Shown here piece by piece: positions 17,301 to 24,067 of a stretch of DNA of 64,000 nucleotides. Numbering within the stretch: the first letter of the stretch is position 1; the number at the start of each line of letters is the position of its first letter. The stretch covers positions 18,663 through 82,662 of the IMG/VR virus record IMGVR_UViG_3300031787_000056. The stretch is one strand, 5' to 3'. The notes beneath the pieces were generated by a model. The model ran no database searches. It was given only the letters and a program-made list of their open reading frames with translations, and was not told the DNA's origin. Source of the stretch: a virus. The position numbers were made by a program, and so were the translations under genes.

Positions 17301-17952
17301 CCAGGATCTCCTTGCGCCGGGCCACCTCCTTGAAGTCGATGCGGAACATCTCGTAATACTCCGGCTTGCCGACCAGAAGCGACGGCGCATACATCACGTA
17401 GAGGTGCGCCTGGTGATCCTCTGACCAGAACCAGCAGCCGTGGGCGTCATCGAAGCTGATCTTCTGCGGGCTGAGCATGTCGAACACGTGCTTGCCCAGG
17501 CAGACGATGATCTTCGGTTTCACGCGGGCGATCTCGTCCTCGAGGATCGGCATCCCCCACTTCATGATCTTCTTCGCCGGCTTCGACCGCTGCGCGCGCG
17601 GCAGCAGCCACTTGCAGCACGCGGTGTAGTAGCACCGCTCCATGTCGATTCCGGCCCGCAGCGCCACGTCCTTGATGATGCCCGTGGACCCTTTCAGATA
17701 CTCGGCCGGCTGCGGGATTCGCATGCCGAACACCGAGGTGGCCGCGGTCGCCGCCTCGTCCTCCTCAAGGGAGGACGTGACGAACATGATGTCGTATTCC
17801 TCCTGCTTGTCCACCAGTGCCCGGCCTGCGACGTAGAGCACGCCGTCGATGTGCCGAGTCTTGGTCAGTGTCCGTGGGCACTTCGCAGCTTCGTCGTAGG
17901 GAGGCTGCAGCTCCTCCAGTGTCCGCCCGCGGCGGGATGGTGTGTCGCTCAT
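14335..17952 (-). CDS. DNA polymerase family A with N-terminal uracil-DNA-glycosylase-like domain
   Basis: 1205 residues from MSDTPSRRGR (ATGA overlap upstream). Residues 30-215 resemble family 4 UDG (YYTACCKWLLP, VKPKIIVCLGKHVFDML) but the usual HPS is APS (189-191). Residues 265-520 are a 3'-5' exonuclease: DAE (270-272), METYGKLEMDT (near 437-447), YAAAD (505-509), with an inserted Cys cluster CVICGKDRC (342-350). The polymerase part has QTSSTETGRPR (771-781), motif A SDYVTAEM (848-855), motif B KVINFSSAYG (972-981) and motif C CLYDS (1106-1110). Motif C has Ser where most family A enzymes have Glu (HDE). This is the likely replicative polymerase. Confidence 0.92.
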   Translation of the reverse strand: MSDTPSRRGRTLEELQPPYDEAAKCPRTLTKTRHIDGVLYVAGRALVDKQEEYDIMFVTSSLEEDEAATAATSVFGMRIPQPAEYLKGSTGIIKDVALRAGIDMERCYYTACCKWLLPRAQRSKPAKKIMKWGMPILEDEIARVKPKIIVCLGKHVFDMLSPQKISFDDAHGCWFWSEDHQAHLYVMYAPSLLVGKPEYYEMFRIDFKEVARRKEILDNGGNIVGQTFTHQVIRNMDELEDWLSHLETLVEEDRWPGLKDEHGNPLVSVDAEWHGKTHIDGKLRTIQFAWSETEAVVIEFRDEKGEWSFETGAPELIGYDPGTPGGARDAVSLMFRLRTDPCVICGKDRCEHLGTNRNGDSFDPDAMKATLKKYIGQACTPALQHKIKDDLLVACFDRSRYAAVGRPIESTFTKIGVRYIGHHFPADAPWMQHWLGMETYGKLEMDTEFAQQVSDESSDLGLERIAMQYTSLGRYDQELVMWKRENKDLCKGGYGFIPSAILHPYAAADVITPYRAYPLIKRQLEAQRLWAYYRDMFGPFSSDVFVEFCMTGLPMDISMMDDLRHLFTFAKLRLDKTFKRRVAAEAESKLKSKLIKAFGVAATKLCLPAIVARDGELLRTQVKQMLLDAGKLAEVPKWNKWIAHWEDSPAFNIRSPDQMVRWLFDFEELVPIKSTNQKAKGLPSMAWEKVLELPEDRQSLYKPAVDKQTLAILSERLPAIDELLNLNAVGNLSKAFLKEPTIEIDEDTGEEVIEENGLHLWLQSDGCIHPQTSSTETGRPRTFFPNVLNWPSFVNKRIAVSVARCVKETHEEGDLPENLLRWVDKDADDLPSIRSCVRAPEGYILVESDYVTAEMVALAMISGDKDLMRILFDPDPEWAKLKSKMHGATVVRVAFTDAKTSGIPESAQNPDFLMRAWADGVCLGKVEESDLLRDESGAVVHTRYDIHWSLVESTYGRYRETMKAKIHRNAGKVINFSSAYGASENSLERQIEAVTGVKPEPGTGERGLEAIRERQPRATEFLEEMARVPKERGMYRAASGRIRHCLTHSAGSGVGWRTRNSIDSALGRELKNFPMQESVGSTSARACNWLLKAYRRLGMRSRPMICLYDSVVTLAPLEERFLAARLHTLCMSEINTWDYDDEQGKRTLKYSIDNEFNYRWSTRPSRDEQKQLDDRTWHPATSKWSFLETHPQLLTLAGLHQPKNP

Positions 17953-18254
17953 ACTGGTTTGATCTCCGGCTGGCTCGCCTGGAACTGGCGCCTGGCTTCG
18001 AGCAGCGTGTCCAAGGATTTCCGATCCCATGCGCCGTGCGTGGCCTCGATCTCGTTTTCGTGCCACTGAATAGCATCGTCGATATGCAGATACATCGTCT
18101 CGGATTTCCCGAACAACGCGATCGGGATGCCGTCAACCAGGAGACTGAGAATGTGCATCCCCGCATACTTAGCCTTCACGTAGAGTTTTCCCTCGCATTG
18201 CGTGTATGGTGTTCTTCTTGATCTGGATTTTGTATTCGTAGGTCGGTTACTCAT
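17949..18254 (-). CDS. Hypothetical protein, 101 aa
   Basis: Starts MSNRPTNTKSRSRRTPYTQC; basic N-terminus, then a mixed alpha/beta composition. ATGA overlaps on both sides (polymerase downstream, 79-residue gene upstream) place it in the polymerase operon. Function unknown. Confidence 0.65.
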   Translation of the reverse strand: MSNRPTNTKSRSRRTPYTQCEGKLYVKAKYAGMHILSLLVDGIPIALFGKSETMYLHIDDAIQWHENEIEATHGAWDRKSLDTLLEARRQFQASQPEIKPV

Positions 18255-18490
18255 GGTTTTTGGTGTTTCGCGTTAGCCTCCAGCCACGCCTTGCCTTCGT
18301 CGGCGGTGATTCTCTTGGCGTGCCTGTATTCTCGGAAGTCGCTCCACGTTCCGTCCTGCTCTCCGATGATGTAGGATTCGCCGCGTTTGTCCGTGATGAT
18401 TCGCGCAACGAATCCGACGCGCCATGGGTCTTGCGGATCACGGTCGGAGTATTTGGTTGCCAGCACGTAGTCGCCGAGGTTCATGCTCAT
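18251..18490 (-). CDS. Small hypothetical protein, 79 aa
   Basis: Starts MSMNLGDYVLATKYSD (18490; a second Met at 18484 is also possible). Charged, soluble, with several Tyr and Trp (VLATKYSDRDPQDPWRVGFV); such short beta-rich proteins are common in phages. Four-base overlap downstream and a 5-base gap upstream. Confidence 0.6.
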   Translation of the reverse strand: MSMNLGDYVLATKYSDRDPQDPWRVGFVARIITDKRGESYIIGEQDGTWSDFREYRHAKRITADEGKAWLEANAKHQKP

Positions 18491-18495
18491 CTGGT

Positions 18496-18690
18496 TCAGT
18501 AGGTAGGCGGCCCGGCTTCGAGCCGCAGCAGTCGCCTGTGGATGTCCAGCAGCTTCTCGTCGGTGGTCTTCGCCATCCAAGCAGCCATCACTTCGCGGCG
18601 CTCCCGCTCGCTGCAGTGGTCACACTTGCCGTTGGTGTGCTGCATGAACCGCGCGCACTCGTTGCAGTATTGAGTTATTACGAGGGCCAT
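18496..18690 (-). CDS. Small zinc-ribbon-like protein, 64 aa
   Basis: CNEC near residue 9 and CDHC near residue 23 form a likely zinc-binding knuckle; a charged helix follows (REVMAAWMAKTTDEKLLDIH). Function unknown, possibly nucleic-acid or protein binding. Confidence 0.65.
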   Translation of the reverse strand: MALVITQYCNECARFMQHTNGKCDHCSERERREVMAAWMAKTTDEKLLDIHRRLLRLEAGPPTY

Positions 18691-18693
18691 AGT

Positions 18694-19221
18694 TCAGGGT
18701 TCCTTGCTGCTTGCGGCGATGTCCTCCGGTGTTGTTCTGTTCAGCGCGTCGCACCCATCGGCCGGTGTCGTGTGCGGCGTTCTGCCCAACGCGTCGCAGG
18801 CCGCCAGATAGACGTCCGCCAGGTCCATCCAATCCGGATCGCCGACGCAGCCGGAGATTGTCCCGCTGCTTTCCTCGATGACTCCTCCTGTGCTTTCGAT
18901 GACCTGCGTCAGTCGCTTCAGCACCGCCTTGTAGGCGAACTCTGTTTCGCTCGGCAGCCGGTAGTCAGGATTCCACTCGTCGTAGACGCATTCTCCGTCC
19001 TCCCCGCCGAGATGCACGCTGGCATACACCAGCCGCTCGCTCATCTCGCCGGCAACGCGGAAGAGCTCACTCAGGACGTGCTTCACCTGCTGTTTGGCAG
19101 ACAGATAGTTCGGCGCGCGCCGGTCTGCCGACCATCCGGTAATGTGCTGCGTCTTGCCTCTGCATTTCTCGACGGCCATCCGGTCGTAGCCGAGGATTGT
19201 GTATTTGGAGTCTGAGTTCAT
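18694..19221 (-). CDS. Hypothetical protein, 175 aa
   Basis: Starts MNSDSKYTILGYDR with an ATGA overlap with the gene upstream. No motif recognised. The first 43 bases of its coding region are duplicated exactly at 19532-19574, where they form a dead fragment. Confidence 0.65.
   Translation of the reverse strand: MNSDSKYTILGYDRMAVEKCRGKTQHITGWSADRRAPNYLSAKQQVKHVLSELFRVAGEMSERLVYASVHLGGEDGECVYDEWNPDYRLPSETEFAYKAVLKRLTQVIESTGGVIEESSGTISGCVGDPDWMDLADVYLAACDALGRTPHTTPADGCDALNRTTPEDIAASSKEP
19179..19221 (-). repeat. 43-bp direct repeat, copy 1 (start of the 175-residue gene)
   Basis: Identical to 19532-19574. This copy is the live 5' end of the 175-residue gene; the other is a truncated fragment. 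Confidence 0.95.
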
Positions 19222-19484
19222 ACGATTGCGCACGGCGTCGGGACTCTTCGGCGGATGATCCGGAATGATGACATCGTCGAGTCGGTACCGCAGGCGACGT
19301 AAATCGGATCTTTGACACCCAACAATTCTGCGGCGGTGTGCAGCAGCGCGACGATCTTCCCTTCGTCGATGTCATCCGGCAGGTGCATGTCGATTTGCGC
19401 AACTTTCACGAACTCGCGGTCGTTGCTGATGATGATAAGCTGACTGCCTTTGTTAGCGGCTTCTTGTATGCTATTGAGGTTCAT
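19218..19484 (-). CDS. Hypothetical protein, 88 aa (possible paralogue of the 87-aa gene)
   Basis: Starts MNLNSIQEAANKGSQLIIIS. It holds the same place relative to duplicated flanks as the 87-residue gene at 19579-19842 and shares the pattern EAANKG/RAANEG near the start, so the two may be diverged copies. No function recognised. Confidence 0.6.
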   Translation of the reverse strand: MNLNSIQEAANKGSQLIIISNDREFVKVAQIDMHLPDDIDEGKIVALLHTAAELLGVKDPIYVACGTDSTMSSFRIIRRRVPTPCAIV

Positions 19485-19574
19485 ATGGTTTCAGTCGTTG
19501 TTATTCGTAGGGGATTCCTAACTCATCGAGCTCCGGTCGTAGCCGAGGATTGTGTATTTGGAGTCTGAGTTCAT
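19481..19574 (-). pseudogene. Recombination scar: fused ends of two neighbouring genes
   Basis: Bases 19532-19574 duplicate the first 43 bases of the 175-residue gene; bases 19481-19536 resemble the 3' end and trailer of the PAPS-reductase-like gene (compare 19839-19895; both contain a tail ending IPY and the run GTTGTTATT). The fused fragment reads only about 18 residues before a stop. It looks like the join of a tandem duplication. Confidence 0.8.
19532..19574 (-). repeat. 43-bp direct repeat, copy 2 (truncated)
   Basis: Exact copy of 19179-19221, out of context and followed by a stop after a few codons. Confidence 0.95.
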
Positions 19575-19578
19575 GTGA

Positions 19579-19842
19579 TTACTGGCCGGAGACAACCGGC
19601 GCGCTGAAGACTTCGATCGTCAGCGAAGCAGCGTGCTTGTGCACGTGCGCCGCTGCTTCGCGTCCGCCGACCGCCAAGGCCAGCGCACGTATAGAGTTAC
19701 CCAGCGCAGAAGGGTCTACGCTCGATGCATTGTTAATTAGAATATCCGCGAGCTTGGTCCGCCCACGCATATCTATCTTGTTGATTCGCAGTCCTTCATT
19801 GGCCGCTCTTTCGACAGCGGCGTGAACAGATGTTTGATTCAT
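19579..19842 (-). CDS. Hypothetical protein, 87 aa
   Basis: Starts MNQTSVHAAVERAANEGLRI. Alanine-rich and helical with no cysteine. It lies between the PAPS-reductase-like gene and the duplication scar and may be a diverged copy of the 88-residue gene. Function unknown. Confidence 0.6.
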   Translation of the reverse strand: MNQTSVHAAVERAANEGLRINKIDMRGRTKLADILINNASSVDPSALGNSIRALALAVGGREAAAHVHKHAASLTIEVFSAPVVSGQ

Positions 19843-19862
19843 ATGATTTTCAGTTGTTGTTA

Positions 19863-20897
19863 TTAGTAAGGTATCCTCAGCTCGTCGAGCACTGCGCGGT
19901 ATCCCCAGTCATCAAGCGCCGCTGCGTGCATTTTCGGGTTCCGGGTCTTCAGGTCCTGCATGGTGTTCAGCGTTCCTTCCTGTGCGCGTGACCTATTTCC
20001 GAACATACAAGTCACGCAGCCCGAGCCGCCGCTGAGGGTGTCGGGCCGGATGACGTCGATGCCGCGGGTCTTCAGATAGGTCGCGACGTCGTCGTCAGTC
20101 CAGAAGGCCAGCGGATTGGAAATCCACAAGCCGCCGAGCTTCGACGCCTGGTAGAGCGCGCCGCACGTGATCCACGCCAGGCGGCGCGCGCGGGACTCTG
20201 CGCAGCGCACGCCGGTGAAGTGACCGTGCACGCCGACCTCCTCGTCCCACTTCTTCATCGGCTTCTTCTTGAGGTAGTCGCAGCACTTCTCGGTGATCTT
20301 CAACCCCTTCTCCTTGGCGCGTCGGAACTGCTCATGCAGATCTTCCGGGACGTGCGCGGGTATCTTGTCGCTCTTGGACGCTGCGAACTTCCGATACTTG
20401 TAGGCGAGCAGCTTGCTCCAGAGCGGTACGCCGATCTTCGGCCACAGGTCCTTCGGTCGGATGTCGGGGAACACCTGGTGACACTCGACGCCGCGCTCCG
20501 CCAGCCACTCCTTCCACTTCTTGAACATCTGCAGCGTCTCCGGATACTCCATGCGCGTGTTGCTCATGACGTGCGGGATGTGCCGGATACCCATGTCCTC
20601 GACCATCAAGTGTGACAGCGCCGTGCTGTCCCGCCCGGCGGAATAGCTGACGGCCCACTTGAGATCGGGGTGATTGGCCAAGGACAGCTTGATAACCTTG
20701 CGGGCGTGCATCAGCTTGTCCTTGAAGGGCCGGTTGATGCCGGCCTGCAGTGTCTGGGCGCGATCGATGATGTGCGCCTTCTGCTCAGGCGTCTTGCTGG
20801 AGTTGTTCCAGAACGCCATCCTGGGCAGCGTCACCAGTTCGCAGTCCGTGGCGTCGCGCACCTTGAGCAGGACTTCGATCAGTTCGTTATCGATCAT
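19863..20897 (-). CDS. PAPS-reductase-like ATP pyrophosphatase
   Basis: 344 residues. The PP-loop is SYSAGRDSTAL (family SGGKDS), followed by the pattern of PAPS reductase/DndC-like proteins: SNTRMEYPETL, TGVRCAESRARR, NPLAFWTDDDV and SGCVTCMFG near the C-terminus. Known members activate or reduce sulfate, or insert sulfur into nucleic acids (DndC). In a phage a nucleotide or nucleic-acid modification role is likely but the substrate cannot be read from sequence. No other dnd-like gene is seen nearby. Confidence 0.8.
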   Translation of the reverse strand: MIDNELIEVLLKVRDATDCELVTLPRMAFWNNSSKTPEQKAHIIDRAQTLQAGINRPFKDKLMHARKVIKLSLANHPDLKWAVSYSAGRDSTALSHLMVEDMGIRHIPHVMSNTRMEYPETLQMFKKWKEWLAERGVECHQVFPDIRPKDLWPKIGVPLWSKLLAYKYRKFAASKSDKIPAHVPEDLHEQFRRAKEKGLKITEKCCDYLKKKPMKKWDEEVGVHGHFTGVRCAESRARRLAWITCGALYQASKLGGLWISNPLAFWTDDDVATYLKTRGIDVIRPDTLSGGSGCVTCMFGNRSRAQEGTLNTMQDLKTRNPKMHAAALDDWGYRAVLDELRIPY

Positions 20898-20900
20898 GCG

Positions 20901-22622
20901 TCACGGTACGATGTTCGGCGGTTCGGCGTCAGCATTGCCCTCGCGGATGCTGCGGTAATACCGCATAACGTGCGGGTCCACCTTCGCCACGAAGTCGTCC
21001 TCGGCGAGTATCAAACCCTCCGGCGACCGCAAGCGGGACAGTCCCACGTAAACGTGTCCGGATGCAAACGTGCGGGAAAGCGCCAGGATCGCGCTGTCCA
21101 TCGAAAGGCCTTGCGATTTGTGGATTGTGATCGAGGTAGCCGGGATGAGCGGGAACTGCCGTGCCGTCGGATACAGGCTAATCTCCGGCGGCAGCTTCGG
21201 GTTGTCGGGGTTCGCATACCATTCAGGCGGGACAACAACTGATTCCTTCGGGTCCTGCTCGCGCGTCCGTGTGTAGCGGTGACGATATAGCGTCACAAGC
21301 CGTTCCTCGTCCTCCGGTTTGCGGCCTGGGACGCCGATGACTACATTGTCCGCGTCGTAACTCCCTTCGCTGCGCTGAAAGATGTTGATCTCGCGTACAA
21401 AGCCGCGTGTGCCATTCACGAATCTGCCGTCGGGGTCGTTGACTGTGAACATTACAGGATACCCGACGCGCACAAACGTCCGCTTGTCCAGCAGGCGTCG
21501 CTGCAACGCTTTAGTCAATTCATCCTTCACGCCTTCGATGTTCTTGGTCTCCCAGTCCTTCATCTGTTGCACCCCGGGCACGATGCAGAACTCTGCGTCG
21601 AGTGGTTGCGTGGGGGCCGGATAGTGTTCCAGCGCCTGCGCGTTGATCGCTTTCGCCTGTTTGTTGGTCGGCACCAGAAACGTGTAGAACCGCGTCTCCT
21701 CCAGCGTCATGCCCTTGCGTACAAACCTTCGCGCGTATTCCCGGTCGTCCTGCGTCGTGATACCCACGCGAATGTTATTAAGGAACCCGACAAACCGATG
21801 GTCGCCCTGCCGAAACACCTTCGTCAGCTCAATCGGCTTTACACGTGCGTCGTCCCATGCGCGCGCCAGGAATGCCCAGTCGGGACGATCGTCGTTCATG
21901 CCCTCCTCGACCGGAGGCAACTGCGCGAAGTCGCCGATGAATACCATCTGCAGCCCGCCGAACGGCTGCTCGTTGCCGCGGATACGCTTCAGCATGAAGT
22001 CCAGGTAGCCGAGCATGGCAGCGCCGGAGAGCATGGAGACTTCGTCGAGCAGCAGCACCTCGTGAGCGCGCAGCCGCGCCAGCACGCCGTGGCGCATGAA
22101 CGGCTTGATCTTCGGATCAGTCATCCAGCGCTCGTAGAACATCTCATACCACGCGTCCAACTCCTCCTTGCTCATGTCCGCCGCCCGCGGCACATCGGCG
22201 CCTGGCCGCACGTCCGCCAGGAACTCGCACATTTTCTTCGGGTAGCACGGCGGCCAGTCCGGCCCCAGGCCAATCCCAAAGAACGAGTGCATGGTCTTGC
22301 CGTCCAGATGGCTGCCGGCGATGCCGGTCGTAGCTGTGACTGACCAATGCATGTTGCGATAATCCAGCTCAGGCATCACCACAGCCTTCACGAACGTCGT
22401 CTTGCCGACGCCAGCACCTCCGGTGATCAGAACGTGCCGGTGCTCGGTGAAGATGGACACGAGAGCATCCAGATGTTCTTCCGTGCCCTCGAACCCCGGA
22501 GTGTTCTTCTCGTAGTATTTCAACCGGGCTGCGAGTTCGGCGCGCTCGACGCGTTTGCGACGATTCGGCGCCTCGGCGAACGGGTCTTCCGCCGTCTGTT
22601 TCAGGAATACGTTCAGGTCCAT
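20901..22622 (-). CDS. Pif1/RecD-like superfamily 1 helicase
   Basis: 573 residues. Walker A GGAGVGKTTF (68-77), motif Ia ATTGIAGSHLDGKTMHSF (Pif1: TGxAAxxIxGxTLHSF), Walker B LLLDEVSML, motif III GDFAQLPPV, LTKVFRQGD (motif IV), TIHKSQGLSMD (motif V) and YVGLSRLRS (motif VI). Known role: 5'-3' unwinding, comparable with T4 Dda. Start at MDLNVFLKQT adjoins the MazG-like stop. Confidence 0.92.
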   Translation of the reverse strand: MDLNVFLKQTAEDPFAEAPNRRKRVERAELAARLKYYEKNTPGFEGTEEHLDALVSIFTEHRHVLITGGAGVGKTTFVKAVVMPELDYRNMHWSVTATTGIAGSHLDGKTMHSFFGIGLGPDWPPCYPKKMCEFLADVRPGADVPRAADMSKEELDAWYEMFYERWMTDPKIKPFMRHGVLARLRAHEVLLLDEVSMLSGAAMLGYLDFMLKRIRGNEQPFGGLQMVFIGDFAQLPPVEEGMNDDRPDWAFLARAWDDARVKPIELTKVFRQGDHRFVGFLNNIRVGITTQDDREYARRFVRKGMTLEETRFYTFLVPTNKQAKAINAQALEHYPAPTQPLDAEFCIVPGVQQMKDWETKNIEGVKDELTKALQRRLLDKRTFVRVGYPVMFTVNDPDGRFVNGTRGFVREINIFQRSEGSYDADNVVIGVPGRKPEDEERLVTLYRHRYTRTREQDPKESVVVPPEWYANPDNPKLPPEISLYPTARQFPLIPATSITIHKSQGLSMDSAILALSRTFASGHVYVGLSRLRSPEGLILAEDDFVAKVDPHVMRYYRSIREGNADAEPPNIVP

Positions 22623-23282
22623 TTACTCGCCCTCCTTTTTGTCGGCGCGCGCCTGCGCTGCGGCGTCGGAATACGTCCCAGTCTTGTAGCGGGCGTTCGG
22701 TCCTCGCTCAAGCTTCACGATGTTGAGTTCGCGCAAGCGGTCTTCGTCGATTTCCAGCAGCCCCGCCATCTCACGCACGACCCAGCAATCCTGCAGCAGC
22801 AGATCCCTGAGTTTGTCCCGGTCCAAATCTTTGCGATAGAACACGTGCTTCTTGATGACGTCCAGGATGTGACCCGCCAATACGGAGTGCATGCTGATGA
22901 GGTTGCAGAGAGCTTCACTCGGATACGGGCAGTATGAAGGACTCCACGGCATCGCCCACGACGCCGGCATTGACAACTCGGCCTCGTCTAGCTGCACAAG
23001 ACCCGTGACGATTCGCAACGCGCCCTCGTAGAACAGATGGTCGCCCAGCTCCTCGATGATATTTTCGACATCCAACTTCGGATGCAAGCCAAACCACTTG
23101 AGGTCGGACATTCTGATTCCGATCACTGCCATTTCAAGTTCCGCCGCCTCGGTGGCGATGCCTACGGCGGCGTGCAGCATCGAGAGTGCGTCTGTGGTGA
23201 TCCCCATGATGATCTGATCGCCGCCCTTGAAGAGGCGCGCGATCAGGTCGCGGTGTGCGGGTGGAATAGTGAGTGGGTTCAT
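22623..23282 (-). CDS. MazG-like nucleotide pyrophosphohydrolase
   Basis: 219 residues. The metal-site pattern is visible as GIATEAAELEMAV and ENIIEELGDHLFYEG (EExxE/ExxD). The phage-type ending NARYKTGTYSDAAAQARADK matches other MazG-like proteins. Two Trp/Tyr-rich stretches are extra. Likely hydrolyses nucleoside triphosphates (or ppGpp-like alarmones, inference). Overlaps the next gene upstream by 4 bases. Confidence 0.8.
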   Translation of the reverse strand: MNPLTIPPAHRDLIARLFKGGDQIIMGITTDALSMLHAAVGIATEAAELEMAVIGIRMSDLKWFGLHPKLDVENIIEELGDHLFYEGALRIVTGLVQLDEAELSMPASWAMPWSPSYCPYPSEALCNLISMHSVLAGHILDVIKKHVFYRKDLDRDKLRDLLLQDCWVVREMAGLLEIDEDRLRELNIVKLERGPNARYKTGTYSDAAAQARADKKEGE

Positions 23283-24067
23283 CGTTTGAGTGTAATGGAT
23301 TTGTTCTTGTTGTAGGAGAACTGGACGTTCTCCCGCTTGAGCCGTTTGATCGCGTCCGAGCCTGTCGAGCCAGCTTTCTGCGCGCCGTGAAGAAGTAACG
23401 CGAAGTCATGTCCGTCGTCCGCCCTCGCGTGACTGTCGTCGTGGTCAATCTCCAGCCCGAGCCGCTCGGCCTCATCCGGGTGGAAGACTATCCGGGCGCT
23501 GCGCAGCTTGTTCGGTTCGATCAGGCTGTCCCACTTTCCTCCCCATGAAGCAGTCAGCACGAAGTTCTTCGGTACCTTCTTGCGGTGGGCGATCCAGATC
23601 GGAAGGCTTTTGGTGTAGGCATAGAACCACCGGTTCGGGTTGCTGCGCGCCGCCGCCATCCAGGCCAGAAAATAATCCTGGTGGTAGAAATCCCCGTCCA
23701 CGTGCACCCGCACGTTGTGCAGCCATGCCGCGGGCAGGGACAGGTCGATGATGTTCGTCATCCGTTCCGTGGTGCGCGCCTCCTGCAGGATGGCCAGATT
23801 GCGATCCACAGACGCGCGCAGCGACGGTGTGTAAGCCTCCATCGAGGCGGCGAAGCAGCGGTGCTCTGACTTCGGCCCGTCGACGAGTCGTTTTTCCTTG
23901 CGGTCGAACCACGCCAGACACTTCTCGGCGCCGGGGCATGTGTAGCCGGCCGGCAGCGAGAAGGTGGCAGTGCCTTCGATTTTTGCATTGCCTATACCGA
24001 AGAAGAGCGTGCGGCGCTCTTCAGGATACGGAGGCTTGAGTTTATTGAATGGTGAGTAGGTAGGCAT
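23279..24067 (-). CDS. gp88-family phage protein
   Basis: 262 residues. The N-terminal half shows the pattern of the phage gene-product-88 family: TATFSLPAGYTCPGAEKC, HRCFAASMEAY, VRVHVDGDFYHQDYFLAWM and FYAYTKSLPIW. The Cys residues suggest a metal site. Function of the family is not established. It sits between the primase and MazG-like genes with 1-4 base overlaps. Confidence 0.75.
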   Translation of the reverse strand: MPTYSPFNKLKPPYPEERRTLFFGIGNAKIEGTATFSLPAGYTCPGAEKCLAWFDRKEKRLVDGPKSEHRCFAASMEAYTPSLRASVDRNLAILQEARTTERMTNIIDLSLPAAWLHNVRVHVDGDFYHQDYFLAWMAAARSNPNRWFYAYTKSLPIWIAHRKKVPKNFVLTASWGGKWDSLIEPNKLRSARIVFHPDEAERLGLEIDHDDSHARADDGHDFALLLHGAQKAGSTGSDAIKRLKRENVQFSYNKNKSITLKR

